From contig CM055101.1 of NCBI GenBank assembly GCA_029204225.1, positions 30,966,519-31,030,518 on the forward strand: DNA of 64,000 nt, read 5' to 3'. The translations under genes were made by a program, and so were the position numbers. Under the pieces are notes generated by a model, which saw only the letters and a program-made list of their open reading frames with translations, was not told the origin of the DNA and did not search any database. Source of the DNA: Diphasiastrum complanatum (taxonomy: Eukaryota; Streptophyta; Lycopodiopsida; Lycopodiales; Lycopodiaceae). This document shows, piece after piece, positions 10,414-23,452 of the stretch (position 1 is the stretch's first letter; each line of letters opens with the position of its first letter).

Positions 10414-10771
10414 TGTAATAGATCCTAACACCACAGTAGGGCAAACAGTAACTGATCCACCCAACCTTGCCTACTCCCTGATATAGAGTAAGCCCCTCCT
10501 AGCCCAGTGTGAGGATTGGTAGCATGCTACTGCCAAGTGTCGGCCACGTGGCACTGACGTGGCCGACTGCACGTCGGGACCCAATTGGGGGCCCTATCCT
10601 GCTGACAGGGTCCCTAGGCTGTGTTAGGCCCGCCATGGCTATGGACCGTGCTGGGGCACACTAATCACACTGTCTTGCCATGTTGGTCATGTACGCTGGA
10701 CACGACCCTGACTGTGGTATCTGACCTATCTGTGTTCTCTAGGGTTCGGCACTGGTTACGAGCTCGTAACA
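10414..10771 (-). repeat. 3' LTR of the gypsy element
   Basis: 358 bp, on the plus strand TGTAATAGAT...CGTAACA. Contains an inverted repeat with 11-bp arms (GTCGGCCACGT, 7-base loop) at 10539-10567 and a possible TATA sequence on the minus strand (CTCTATATCAGG, about 10487-10498). Confidence 0.95.
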
Positions 10772-10786
10772 CTCCCTCCCCCTTAA
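10772..10786 (-). promoter_or_regulatory. Polypurine tract of the gypsy element
   Basis: On the minus strand AAGGGGGAGGGAG directly precedes the 3' LTR, the standard plus-strand primer of LTR retrotransposons. It touches the end of the pol frame. Confidence 0.85.
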
Positions 10787-13700
10787 GAACCGTCTTGGTC
10801 CTCTAAGACAAAGTCTGGAAAAATCTTGCGAAGGACGCTGCCTCTTTCCCAAGTGGCATTCTCAACAGGCTGATCATTCCACTTAACCAGATATTCTCGG
10901 TATAGAGTATGACGAGTCTGCGTCTCTCTACTATCAAGAATCTCCTCTAGTTCATGTGGAGGTTGTTGAGGATCCAATGGGAGAACCAGAACACTGTCCC
11001 CTACCAGATTGTCTGATCTGGTTAAGGCTTTTCGTAACTGACTTACATGAAAGACTGGAAAAACCTTACTGCTGTGTGGGAGTTCTAGTTCATAGGTGAC
11101 CTCGCCTAGTCTCCTACTGATGGTAAAGGGACCACAATACCTTGGAGACAACTTAGCACACACTCCTGATTTGAGGGTTTTAGAGTCAACTGGGACTCTC
11201 AAGTAGACTTTCTCACCAGTGGAGAACTGCACATCCCGTCTGTGTGGATCTGCATAATGCCTGGCTCGATCCTGGGACTGCCTAATGCTACGCTTAGCAT
11301 GTTCTATCATCTGGTTTAGGTCCTCTAAAAAGTTTCTGGCTGCTTCAACTTTTTCTTGTTTAAACCCTACAGCGTGGGTGAGCGTGGCTGAAAACCGTAC
11401 ATCAGCATAAATGGGCTGTATCCCGTAGCTGAATGTTTGGTACTGTTGTAAGCAAACTCTAATATCGAGAGATACTCCTCCCAATTAGTCTGCTTCTTGC
11501 TGACGTATGCACGAAGCATATCCTCCAACACTTGATTTACCCAATCTGTTTGACCGTCCGTCTGTGGATGGTCGGTGGTACTCATATTAAGTTTAGTATG
11601 GAGATGATGGAATACTGCCCTCCAAAAATTTCCAGTAAACTTACTGGCCCGGTCGCTGACTATGCCGGAAGGTAGACCGTACAATTTAAATAGCCCGTCT
11701 ACAAACAACCTCGCTAACTTTGGAGCTCTAACGGTTGTTTTGGTCGGAATAAAATGAGCCATTTTGGTCAGACGGTCAACTGTGACCCATATAGCGTCAT
11801 TACCCTTTTGGGTTTTAGGCAGGCCTACTATAAAATCCATGGAGAAAGGGATCCAACAACCCTCTTGCCTTTAAACGCTCTGCTTTATTTACTTGACATT
11901 TCTGGCAACTGGTTACATACTGGTGGACGTCCTTTTTCATACTGGGCCAGAAAAATTGCCTACGAAGAAGCTCATAGGTCTTCTGTATGCCTGGGTGTCC
12001 CGCGCTAGGATTGTCATGACATTCATATAGGACCTGCTGCCTATAATCCTCTGAATTGGGGACACATACTCTATCTCTATAGAGCAAGTACTCATCCTGA
12101 ATGGAATACTGTTTCCATTTGAATCCTTGAGTCAACTGACCCTCAACCACTGGGGTTTGCTTGGGTAATACAGGCTCAGAATCCTCAACGTCATCTGACG
12201 ACGTATACTCGGACTCATCATCATCCTCAACGGAAGCTGCCGTATTCTTGGATGAACTGGTACCAGCCCCGGGAACTGGTTCTGGAGTCTGCAACTGTCT
12301 GCTCTGGACTGAGTTCCAGATAGTAGAGAAGAATGCATCATGCTGGCATTTCCCTCTCAAGGACTCGAGTAACTCATTACGAATCTGAGTAAAACTCAGT
12401 TCGTTTATCATAGGCATTCTGCTAAGGGCATCTGCTACTGTATTGAATTTTCCACGTCTATATCTGATAGACATGTCAAACTCTTGCATCAACTCTGCCC
12501 AACGAGCTTTCCGACCTCTAAGCTCAGGTTGATTGCAAAGGTATCTGAGACTCTCATGGTCTGTCAGGAGCTCAAAGTTGGCACCATACAAATAATGCCT
12601 CGAAGTCTTAAGGGCATGGACTATAGAAAAGAGTTCCTTTTCATAGGCACTGTACCTAGTTTGAGCTGGCTCGAGTTTTTTTACTCTCGAACGCAACTGG
12701 TCGTCCACTCTGAGTTAGCACAACACCTACTGCAAAGTCGCTAGCATCTGTTTCGACCACAAATGGTGATTGGGGTCGACGACTTTTAAAACTGGTGCTG
12801 TAGCTAAGGCTGTTTTGAGAGCATCAAAGCTCTCCTGCTGTGCGGACTCCCAAATGAACTCCTTTCCCTTCCCCTTAAGAAGATTTGTCATAGGAATTGC
12901 TATCTGAGCATATTCCTTGACAAATCGTCTGTAATATCCCGCCAGACCAAGAAAGATCTGAAGTTCCAAAATATTCTGAGGTCTCAGCCAACTGAGTATG
13001 GCTTTAACCTTATTTGGGTCCATCTTAATCCCATCTGAAGAGATAATGTGACCCAAATATGCTACTTCTTCAACGAAAAATTCACACTTGGATTGTTTAG
13101 CATAAAGCTTATGCTTTCTGAGCAGTCGAAACAACTTTCTGAGGTGTTTTAGATGCTCCTTCCTCGTTTTGCTGTAAATGAGGATGTCATCTAAAAATAC
13201 GATTACAAACTTACCCAAGTATGGTCTGAGGACACTGTTCATCAAGGTCATAAAGGTAGCTGGAGCATTTGTGAGCCCAAATGGCATCACCTTAAACTCA
13301 TAATGACCGTGACGAGTCCTACAAGCTGTTTTCGAGACATCTTCCGATTTTATACGGACTTGATGATATCCCGATCTGAGGTCTATTTTGCTGAAAAACT
13401 TAGCCCCGTCGAGTTGGTCAAACAACTCGTCTGCCAGAGGCATAGGGTATTTATTCTTAATTGTGACTTTATTGAGGGCTCTATAATCTGCGCAAGGACG
13501 CATAGACCCCTCTTTCTTTTTCACCAATAGGACTGGTGAGGCCCATGGTGAACTACTGGTCTGAATTTGGCCTTTCCCAAGATAATTTGTTAACTGCCTA
13601 GTTATTTCTTCATCCTCTGTTCGGCTGACCCGATACGGAGGTTTAAAAACAGGTGCTGTACCTGGTACTAGGTTTATTACATGATCTACCTCTCTGCTAG

Positions 13701-15531
13701 GTGGTAAACCATGTGGCAAATCTTTAGGAAAAACATCTTTAAATTTAGACAATAAAGTTTCTAATTTACTGATTTTCTGCTGAATAGAACTAGAAATAGA
13801 AACTTCAGGAATAAACTGAAAGTCACATAAGAATACCTGATGGTCTTCGTCTCCGATTAGCTGACAGAGCTCTGAACTGCAGACCATAGGGCTGTTGGGA
13901 ACATCATGCTCCCCATGCAACTGGATCTCTCGGCCTTTATGCTGAAAGCTGAGGGTGTTCTCCTGATAGTTTCTGTGGAGGGAAGGTCCTAAACTGTAGA
14001 GCCAATCTCTCTCGAGAACAATGTCTGTTCGATCCAGGTGCATTATCTGAAAGTTTATTTCATCTTGGTACCCCTGAATACCAAGATTTAACTTACTTAC
14101 CATAGTTTCCCATATTTTTTTATCTTCACCCTTAGCTAATGAAACGATGTACCTATGCTGACTAGGTACTTCTGGTAGTTTAAGCTTTTTAACCAGGGTG
14201 TGGTTGATGAAATTATGGGTTGCCCCATCATCAACCATGACTCTTACTAACTGGTTACCAACTTTCCCATGCATACGTACTAGGTCATGCGGCCCAAAGC
14301 TGAAAGGTCTCGCTAGCATTGCAGAGGTCAGCTGGCAACAGTGTTCATGATCTTCATGATACACTTTGATCTCGGAAGCTGCCGAGTCACTGGGGAAACA
14401 TACAGTCTGAACAAGATGAACTTGCTTTTTATCTTTCTTAGTGAAAGGCCCCTTGGGACACTGTCTGACTGTGTGTCCCTTGCCCATACACACAAAGCAC
14501 AAACGTTCTTGTTTGGCTTTCTCAAAATCATCTGGTTTTAAGGGCTGTATGAGTGAAGGGCGTTTCTGAGGAGCTTCACTTTTAAATTTGTCTTCTTTCT
14601 TTCTTTTTAAAAATTTCTTTTTAAATTGAAAGTCTTTCTGAGAAGGCTGCTCAGAAAGTGGCTGTTGTCTCGCCTTCTTCCTACCCACTGAATCATCATA
14701 GATTTGAGCATATCTGAGAGCTTGCTCAAGGGTAGTAGGCGAGTTTCTCTGGACCTCTACTTTATATTCATCTTTGAGGCCACGGACAAATCCCCTGATT
14801 TTCTGATAGTCATCCATATTTTTAATCTTTAAAATTGCTTCTCGATACTGCGAGATATATTGGATGAGGGACTTGTCCATTACTGTTCTTTCTCAGGCTT
14901 CCCAGGCTCTATCAAGTTCATTCTCTGGTAGAAATTCTCTTAGGAAAGCTTCTTCAAAAGCTTTCCATGACCGGGGAGTCTGCCCAGTCTCCTGGAGATT
15001 TAACCACCACTTATAGGCCATAGGCCCTAAGGAGAGACTGGCCTCAATAGCTTGCAAATGGTCAGGGGTCTGTTTAAGAGCATGAATGTTCTTCCATTTG
15101 CTGAAGAAGGTTTGTAGAATATCTGGATTTCTATCCTTCTCTTCCCCATTAAAAGTAGGAGGTTTTAAATCTTTAAAAACACTGGGGTGAGACCGTAAAG
15201 TCTCACCCGAAACTGATGGAAGTGGAGAAGGGGATAACTGAGAAGTGGAGGGAAGGCTTCCTTTCGCGGAACTCAAAATCAAGCTTTTGAGTTCAGCGAA
15301 CGAGTCGTCCACACTGGACTTGAAATTGGCTAATGCCAACTTCAGTTCATCCACTTCTGTTACCAATTGGAGAAACTGCTCCTTGGTAACCAGTTCGTCG
15401 AGTTCTTCGGCGAACTGTTCCTGTTCTTCCACTTCCATGGGTTCCTTCCCTTTTCTGTAAGCCAAGGCTTCTGTTTCAAGTTCGTCGAAGCCTCTCTCCT
15501 GGGGTTGATCAGGTCCCTGAGGAGTGGTCAT
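10783..15531 (-). pseudogene. Ty3/gypsy gag-pol polyprotein with chromodomain, broken
   Basis: The frame starts at ATG 15531. Gag runs to an in-frame TGA at 14893-14895 and continues in the same frame; CGA to TGA by deamination is a likely cause. In the segment 14880-12727 (717 residues) the knuckle [14 protein letters not shown] is at 128-141, the protease motif is VDDGATHNF (DDG, not the usual DSG) at 216-224, and RT at about 450-600 includes [10 protein letters not shown] frameshift near 12760 splits RNase H (TRYSAYEKEL, LTDHESLRYL). A small deletion with frame change near 11840 and another frame change near 11385 split integrase. Integrase shows the H2C2 finger (HPGIQKTYELL...CQKCQ), SDRASKF, and GQTDWVNQ where GQTERVNQ is usual. 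A chromodomain (EYLVKWNDQPVENATWE) closes the protein. Not functional as it stands. Confidence 0.93.
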
Positions 15532-16409
15532 CTTCGGAACTGAAAGAGAGCTACCTTAACTTCTGAAGGAAAAAAGTCTAAAAGACTAATTTACAACTGT
15601 ACAAGGGAAAGGAAAGATGACTTAGCTGTTTCTGAGGACTGTACTTCCAAAGAAAGAATGAAGAGGAACCCTTTCAGCTCTTTTCCCCAAGATTTCAGAC
15701 CTGCTGTCTCGAAAAATGCCAGTTTGAAGCTTCAAAACGGTGCCAAATTTCTCGGTTCTTTGAGGATAGTAGCTCGCTGGTCTGATTGCATCCCAACTGG
15801 CTCATTTACTTCTGATTTGAGACCCAAAAAGTATTTCAATTTCTGATTTTGGTGTCTCCCTACCCTCGCTGGCTGGACAGCCACTTGTCTGGCCCAATTT
15901 TCTAAAATTTAAGGCCCAAAACTTGCTTGAAACTCTGATCTGACTTCAAGTAGTAGGTCGCTGGTCTGTGGCAATCTAGTTTGATGTTCAAACTACTGAA
16001 AAATTCTCAAAAACAGTGATGAAAAACCAATTTTTCACCTCCCTGTCTAGCGCTGGCCCTGCTAAGAAAATTTGCGTGAAAACCCCTCAAACTTCCTTGG
16101 ATTTCTCTGAAATTTCAGAGGTAGATGTTTGATCTCACAGCGATGGACCTGCTTGCTGGTTTCTACTCTAAATCCTTTCTAAAATCTCCTATCAGATGTC
16201 TGAAATCTGATATAGATTGCTGCCTTTCCAGCGATTTACCTACAGAAGGAATTCTACTTCCTACAACTGTAAATTCTCAGTGAATTTCAAGGGTTTGAAG
16301 GCTGCACCTACAACGATTCTCCTCTAATCTTTTCTAAAAACCTGAGAAACACTTCCTATCTTCTGATAGCTTTCTCTACTGCTGCTCCTGAACTCCCTAG
16401 GATGGAGAT
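15532..16409 (-). other. Untranslated leader of the gypsy element
   Basis: About 880 bases between primer site and gag start with no coding similarity, rich in CTGAAATTT- and TTTTCTAAAA-like motifs. Ordinary leader for this type of element. Confidence 0.8.
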
Positions 16410-16422
16410 GGCTCTGATACCA
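16410..16422 (-). promoter_or_regulatory. Primer-binding site (initiator Met tRNA type)
   Basis: TGGTATCAGAGCC on the minus strand, one base from the 5' LTR. It matches the 3' end complement of plant initiator methionine tRNA. Confidence 0.9.
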
Positions 16423-16423
16423 G

Positions 16424-16781
16424 TGTAATAGATCCTAACACCACAGTAGGGCAAACACTAACTGATCCACCCAACCTTGCCTACTCCCTGATATAGAGTA
16501 AGCCCCTCCTAGCCCAGTGTGAGGACTGGTAGCATGCTACTGCCAAGTGTCGGCCACGTGGCACTGACGTGGCCGACTGCACGTCGGGACCCAATTGGGG
16601 GCCCTATCCTGCTGACAGGGTCCCTAGGCTGTGTTAGGCCCGCCATGGCTATGGACCGTGCTGGGGCACACTACTCACACTGTCTTGCCCTGTTGGTCAT
16701 GTACACTGGACACGACCCTGACTGTGGTATCTGACCTATCTGTGTTCTCTAGGATTCGGCACTGGTTACGAGCTCTTAACA
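16424..16781 (-). repeat. 5' LTR of the gypsy element
   Basis: 358 bp, same length as its partner, with the same 11-bp-arm hairpin at 16549-16577. As the 5' LTR of a minus-strand element it should carry the promoter; the candidate TATA (CTCTATATCAGG, minus strand) is at about 16497-16508. Confidence 0.95.
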
Positions 16782-19700
16782 TATCCCCAATGGACTCGTC
16801 ATCGAATTATTGTGCTCACCTGATGTCTTAGATCTTGGTCATCATCCCGCTGTTCGAGCCAATTACCAAAGCACCCCGCTTTTCCTGGTTTGTAACTGCT
16901 TGCTTTTCTTGGATATGTGCCAATGCACCACTTGCAAGCCCATCTATGAGTCCTACGCTCGTGAGATTCTGAGACCAATGTCTCCAGAACCTGATCATAC
17001 TAAGGTGTATGGCTTCAAGTGACTTCCATAGGCTTTTTTAGTTCTCACCCACCTTAGAACTTGAACCAAACAAGTTTCAACACCTGTGCCAAGCCTAAAC
17101 TCCTGTACATACAACAAAATGCATAAAGGCTTATACATAGCTCACCAATGCCTATGATGGTAGGTGCCTCTCCATCAATGCTAATGCCTATAGTTGGTTC
17201 GTGTGTATCTCTAAGCTAGTCCTGATCTCTTTCTTGAATGAAAAATCCTCAAGTTGCAAATGCATGTGTCGTTGTATCTATCACCCGATTTGGCACCGCC
17301 ACTATTGATCTTGCTTGTGAGAGCCTCCTTCCAATCGTTGCCTGACATTGGTCGGTTCAAACTTCAAAAGTTGAACTTAATTCATAACTGGCATACCAGG
17401 CCTACTTCTCACCTATGATTGCTTGCCCTCTCAAAATGGTTTCTAATGATGAGTTGTCACGATGCCAAATTGCATTTCTATAGCCAATACTAGCTTTCTG
17501 CATCACATTTTGCCCCCATGCCTTAATTCCGCTATTGTCGTTTCCAAACACCCTGTACTTCAGCTAGAAGTAAGCAAAGATGATTCCGTTGCGATAATAA
17601 TGCCTCAATGTGCCCTATTGCAAAAAATGGCACCAAAAAATAGCTTCCAATGTGGCTCCACGACACTTGAATAATTTAGCCTATTAGTAATTCACTTGAG
17701 TTCCGCTTATTGGAATGGTGATAAAACTTCATTGAGATGCATTTCTCCCGCTCGTCTGCACTTTGTCCCTAGCTCTAAGCAACACTTTTAGAGTCCAATT
17801 TGGCCCAAGAATATCAAATTTGGTGCCTTCTAGCCAAAGTTAGGCCCAAAACCAATATCCTTGCAAAAATGAACTAAAACTTCAATGTGAAGTTTCTTAA
17901 TGAAGAAACCCATTTTCCAAATGTTGGGTTCTTCTACTCAATTTCAGAGTGAAAATTTTTAATGGAGAAGAAGGGCTCTTTGCACTTCAGTGCCCTTCGG
18001 GCCCCTTCTACATGAATTCGATGGTCCTATCGAATACTGCGACTGAATTTAAAAACATTATCTTTGTGGATTGTTGCCTTATCGTGATCCAACGACTAAA
18101 CATCCTTTTGTGCATCGAACCGGATCCCTACATGCGCTAGGCACCCCTAGACAGTATTGTCTGTTTGTCACTCAAATTGGGTGACCCATGCGACCTCCAT
18201 CTTCGTTCTCTCTTCAAGCTTTCAGCTATGGCTTTCTTAATTTCAACGAGCTATTCGTTTTACTGTCCATGACTATCTGTAGGCTCCGTTGTCTTGCTAT
18301 TGTGCCCACCTGGAGCTCGCTATAGCTCCGAAAACAGTCTTCTACATTGAAAGATGATCACTTTTTCACTTGTAAACCCCAGTTGAGAAAAAGCTCCATA
18401 AAAAAGAATTGCTCTTCCATTGCTTCATGGCTGATCCCACCCTTCTAGGATGTGCTCGGCTTTTGTAAGATGACCCTGGTTAGCAATTTATAGTGCCCAA
18501 TTCCGTCACTTGTGGAGAGTGTCTGGACCGCACAAGGTTATTAAATACTTTACGGGTCTCATCCAGTATGACATGGCATAATCAATAATCTCGAGCACTG
18601 GAGTACCGTGTATTTTAAGTCTAGGATCATACTGAATCCTATATTCAGGACATGGACATAACATTTATGATCCATATTCAAAGTAGACGAATGATCTTTC
18701 CTGAAGTCTAAATTAGCTTTCGGTTTTGTGATTTTCGAATATCATTTTATAGCAATTCCAAAATAGTCAGGTGTGTTGTCTGAGAGACTATGTATTTATC
18801 ATTTTCCAACAAGTTAAAGTCAATAGTACTTGAACAATGTAAACCTTATCTCTGCCATTTTGAACATTATACCATAGTTCTTTTCCAAGAATGATGAAAC
18901 CTTGTGAAGAATGTCATACCCTGGCTCAAATGTAAGATACACATAGTATTAAAAGCTCGTCTACTTGCCAGCTTGATCATGGTGGTGCAAAAAGGAACTA
19001 GACAAACTAAAATTGACTTCTTAAATGGAGATAGATTCCGTGACTTTCCGTTATTCCAAAAAACTAGGCCAACGTAGCTAGTTTGTTGAACTGCTCTTTT
19101 CCCATCCAACTGTAAATTGTTCTGACACCTTTTAGCTCTGAGAATATCCTACCTTGCTCTAGTTTTTAATCCACTCCACTCGACACTTGATGGAATACTG
19201 AAGGAGTTTTAGCCAGCTTTTCGTCATAGCCATTTCTCGAAGTAATTTTCTGTTGAGCAAATTTTCAGAATTCTTTGCAAATTCCCTTACTTCGATCCTT
19301 TTGATTTCTTCCTCGAGGATCAGATCAAAGGAACTTGTTGTTACCTGCTATCCGGATCGTCGATATTTCTGTATGGTGTCCTTTCAGAGGCCCCTCTCTT
19401 TGTGTGTGTACACTCTATATATATATATATATATATATAGCTTTCCTGATGAAAGACGCTAACCAATAGCTTCTTTGGATCGTGCACACCTGTAGCACCT
19501 TGCTGCTCTCTAATACCATGCATCATAGTTCAAGCACCTCAAGCTCTCAAAGATGGCACAACAAAAGTTTATCAGTTACTAAGAAAAACTGTACATATAG
19601 CAAAAGCCCCAAATTGCATGGGCTCGACACATGTCAGTTAGCTAAGTTGGCACCTGTCCAACTAGTAGGCCTTGCATGGGCTAAATCAACTAACGAAACA

Positions 19701-22700
19701 TAGGACATGGCCTTTGATGATACCTTGATCTCAAATTGATTTTCGTGAAGTACCTTGCACCGTGTAATCGATCAATCAATTCATCCATTCAACGTAAGGG
19801 GTATCTATTCTGAATGGTAGTTTGTTTAATGTTTTATAATTCACACTAAGTTGCGTCGGAACGGTGTTTCGGAATGTTGAAACCCGAAAAAAAAAGCCTT
19901 CAATGAAAGGACAGTGAACTGTTTCTTGCATTTTTTAAATGCATGGTAGTTTTCCGCTTGATTCCCTCTTACAACTATGGTGCTGCTATGTGAACTGTCC
20001 ATAGAAGATCCAGATTAATCATTAAACTTTAGACCATAGATCCTAAATATATGCTGTTCTGAATCTATGATATTTAGAAATCTAACCTTGAGTTTTTTTC
20101 CTACCCCTGCTTGATTACTTTGTGATTTCCATGTAGTGTGGTATTGTAAGGCTTAAAATCAGCCTTTAAGTGGCATAGAGACGAGTCAGGTTTTTTTTTG
20201 TTAATGGGCCAACTGAGGCATAGTTATGGGCTTTAAGGCTTGGCATATGTTTTGTTCTATTTGTATAATTCGCTGGCTTTTTTTTTTTGTTGCAGATAAT
20301 TTATTTACATTTGACAGCTTGTCAGTGCTTGTTGTAGATTATTTAGCACAAATTTTCCCTGCCCATTTTTGGTTCGAAATCTGCTAATTGGGTATCTGAA
20401 TTCTGCAGAGCTTGTCCTATGATAATTCGACACATTTTGGAGAATTGAAATATCAGGGTAAACCAACTTTTAGCTTTTAAGCTCTGTGCTAGACCTTTCA
20501 ACATAGCCGGAGGATGAGCTTGCACGTACTATTTGCTGCAAGCACTCCAGCTAATGGAAACTGCTGAGGTCACTTTTTATGGAGGTGTAGGTACCTAAGG
20601 GCCAGAGACAAGCTATCAGAATGAGTTGTCTTTGACTGTTGACATGTAGCATATGTGGCTGCTGTCTTTTTGGAAGAGAGGGATATCAATGAGATTGATT
20701 GATCAGCAAGAAAGGAGAGAATATCTCATGGACTTGTCATCTGATTCAGGATAGGGCATCACTTTCACAGCCTAAAAATTATAATACCAGGAACCTCGAA
20801 GTACAAAGACAGTGATCTAACATGGAAATTCTGGCAAAAGTCAAACACTGGTTCAGAGTGACAAATTAACCAGTAACAACCAATTGTGAAATAGAAGAAT
20901 ATAGATCAGTTAGAACAGGGAAGGGGATTGAATTGTTCTTGTAACATCATGCAAAACTGCATACTTGTACAAACTTTCATGATTTTGGCGATATCTTTGT
21001 TTGGAAAGTACCCTGCAGTGTGTTAACGGTCTTAGGTCTTGCTAAAATACATTCCTTGAATTTGTTATATGACTGACATGATACAAAGTGAGATATATGA
21101 GGTCTTTCACACAAATGGAATACTTGAAGCATCAGGCTAATCACCTTTACTGATCAAACTGAAACATGCATTTTGTAGTGAATAGTTCCCTTTGATGTGC
21201 TGTTCTGTTTATCATTGAAAAAAAACGCTTTATATCTGGGCCTCCAGCCTTGCATGCATATATGCTTAGTCCATCTCTGTCTTCCAATCAATGCTATGGT
21301 TTCTAGACTTGCTGTTCACTGGGGCGATAGACCATAAAAGACCACAAAGATGGTGTTGATGGGTCACACAAGGACTTGAAAATATTATTATGAACTTATA
21401 ATTTGAGACAAATGCTAAGAATGTTGGCCTTTCCATTTATGGACACATTCAGGTTGGTTACCGTCTCTGGACCTGTGAAAAGTCTGAATTAGACTCATCT
21501 ATTATGGGGTGTATAGTTCTCCTCTCCATCAATCCCCATGCATGCCAACAAGCATGAAGAGTGTGGGGGGACTTGAAGATCTGCAGTACACATGGAGACC
21601 AGTTGCCTCCCATCTCGCAGATCTCTCTACCAATCATGCATAAGTAACTTGTTTGCTCTTCCAAACTTTGCGAGTCTCAAATTCCGCAAGATGCGTCTCT
21701 ATGAGCCTAGGCAGGTGTTGGAACTCTCGTTCATTTATGCAATGACTGCTTGCCAATGTCAAACCTTGAAATGCGGAGTCAGTCAAGCCCTGATATACTA
21801 GGCCCTAGATAACGAACGGGCTCCTCTAGTAGCTCTGTAGTGAAGTCAAGGTGGAGGTTAGTAAAATTCAATTTATCATAAAAAATTACTATCTTTTGGA
21901 AGATTGGAAATTCGAGATAAGCCGTGATCAAAAGGAGGTTACAACTTTGGATCAATGCATGATATCGGAGTGACACTGATCTACAATTCTGATATTTTAC
22001 TGTACTCAACTGATGCTAAATTTCGAGTTGTATATCTTGTGAAATTAAGGTAAATAATTTGAATTGAATTGCCTACGTATTAGTACTATTAAAACTGAGC
22101 ATAATAGAGCTCAAGATCATATCTAAGTGAGGACCGATCACCAAGAAAATTGTCTAAAAATAGTGTTCTGGGAGTTTGTGAACTACAGAATGCAGAACAA
22201 TGAAACTCTAAAAAGTTTTAAGTCTGTAGCTTGAAAGCTTGTAGCTATGGATGCACTGAAATTGCTATTAGAATACCGTGTTAGACAACATATGTTTGAT
22301 GGTGATTTAGGTTTCTATTTATAAAAATACCTTAAATCATCTTGTATTGGAATAGTAGTTGGACGATAGTTAATGCTTACATACATGATCACCGTCAAAA
22401 AGTCATCTTGAAGTGTGTGATAGAGACTGTGGTTTATTTTGATCAGAAAGTGTAGTAGAAGTACTCTAGACAATATTAGTTAAGACAGTACTGGCTAACA
22501 CATATGAGATTTGAATGAAGTTCAAATCGAACGAGTGTTGGAGGATTGTCAAATAACTGTCGAGTGTTGGCTGAAGAGCGTCAGCTGTCAAATAAATTTT
22601 GATTCAGGTTGAATAATTGTCGTGTCAACTGAAATTTGAGTGTCAAATAAATTCGAAATCGAATAGAGGTCGAATAATGTTCAAATCGAGGAATGTTAAA

Positions 22701-23452
22701 AGGAAATTCTAATGAATTTCGAATTTCCTTGCAGCTCAAATTTTGAGTAAAAATGCAACCTGTCGAGTTTTGCTTGAATTTTGATAGGCATAGTGACTAT
22801 GACAAGGGTTTGGAGTGGAAACAAAATTTGGTGAAAGAGGCGAGGGTTGAAACCACGAGTTAATGTTGAAAAGGAAAAGTTGTACATGTTATGCATGTTA
22901 TATAAGATAATCCATGCTTATATCTCTGATCCTAACATTGTCAAGGTCGTGGTCCTCAATGTCCATTTTCACATATAGGCACTCATCAATTGAACGCCTG
23001 CAACATGTTTACAAATTAAGTATATATATATATTGTCTTCAGAAAACATACACAAACTTGCATTGTAGTAAAGGTATGTAGCTTAGGATGATCTTATGAG
23101 CGTATTTGGCTAAGGTGTTAATCCACACGAAGCCTACTAGGTGAATTTTCACATAAAACTTTGTGACTTTAGAATTCTTGATTATCAAACTTGTCTAGGC
23201 AAAAAATGGGCCCTCTTTAAGTCCACACCCACCAGGTGCGTGCATGCGCTTAACATATGAAGTGGTAAAGACTTTAAATCAAGGCGGAATTAAATTTTAG
23301 TTTGATTTTTAGGAACTTGAGTTAAGAGGGCCTTGTATCTTAGAGGCACGTCCTACATGTGAGAAGTGTTTCATCCTAACCTAGTAATATCTTGTCACGT
23401 GGCTTCACCATGTGGTGATTGTTCCTAAATAACCCCACAAACAAACCCTTAA
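16782..23452. other. Long noncoding stretch
   Basis: About 6.7 kb without a supported gene. Longest frames are about 60-80 codons and match nothing I know. T-rich stretches followed by GTTGCAG (about 20279-20295) look like intron ends, so old genic or transposon-derived noncoding DNA is possible. A (TA)12 run is at 19416-19439. A loose series of GTCAAATAA/GTCGAATAA motifs lies at 22540-22700. Confidence 0.5.
19416..19439. repeat. (TA)n microsatellite
   Basis: About 12 TA units following a short TG-rich run. Confidence 0.95.

Larger units (their letters stand above)
10414..16781 (-). mobile_element. Full-length Ty3/gypsy chromovirus (6.37 kb)
   Basis: Two 358-bp LTRs in direct orientation enclose a minus-strand gag-pol with a C-terminal chromodomain. 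The 5-bp duplication TATCC flanks the element exactly (10409-10413 and 16782-16786). Primer site TGGTATCAGAGCC (minus strand) lies at 16410-16422 and a purine-rich tract at 10772-10786. By eye the LTRs differ at about 7 of 358 positions (about 2%), so the insertion is fairly recent. Domain order is gag, protease, RT, RNase H, integrase, chromodomain, typical of chromoviruses. The coding region is damaged. Confidence 0.95.

Noticed and set aside
20343-20525. Possible host exon after a T-rich GTTGCAG acceptor
   Set aside because: No conserved protein and no matching donor; too weak to annotate.
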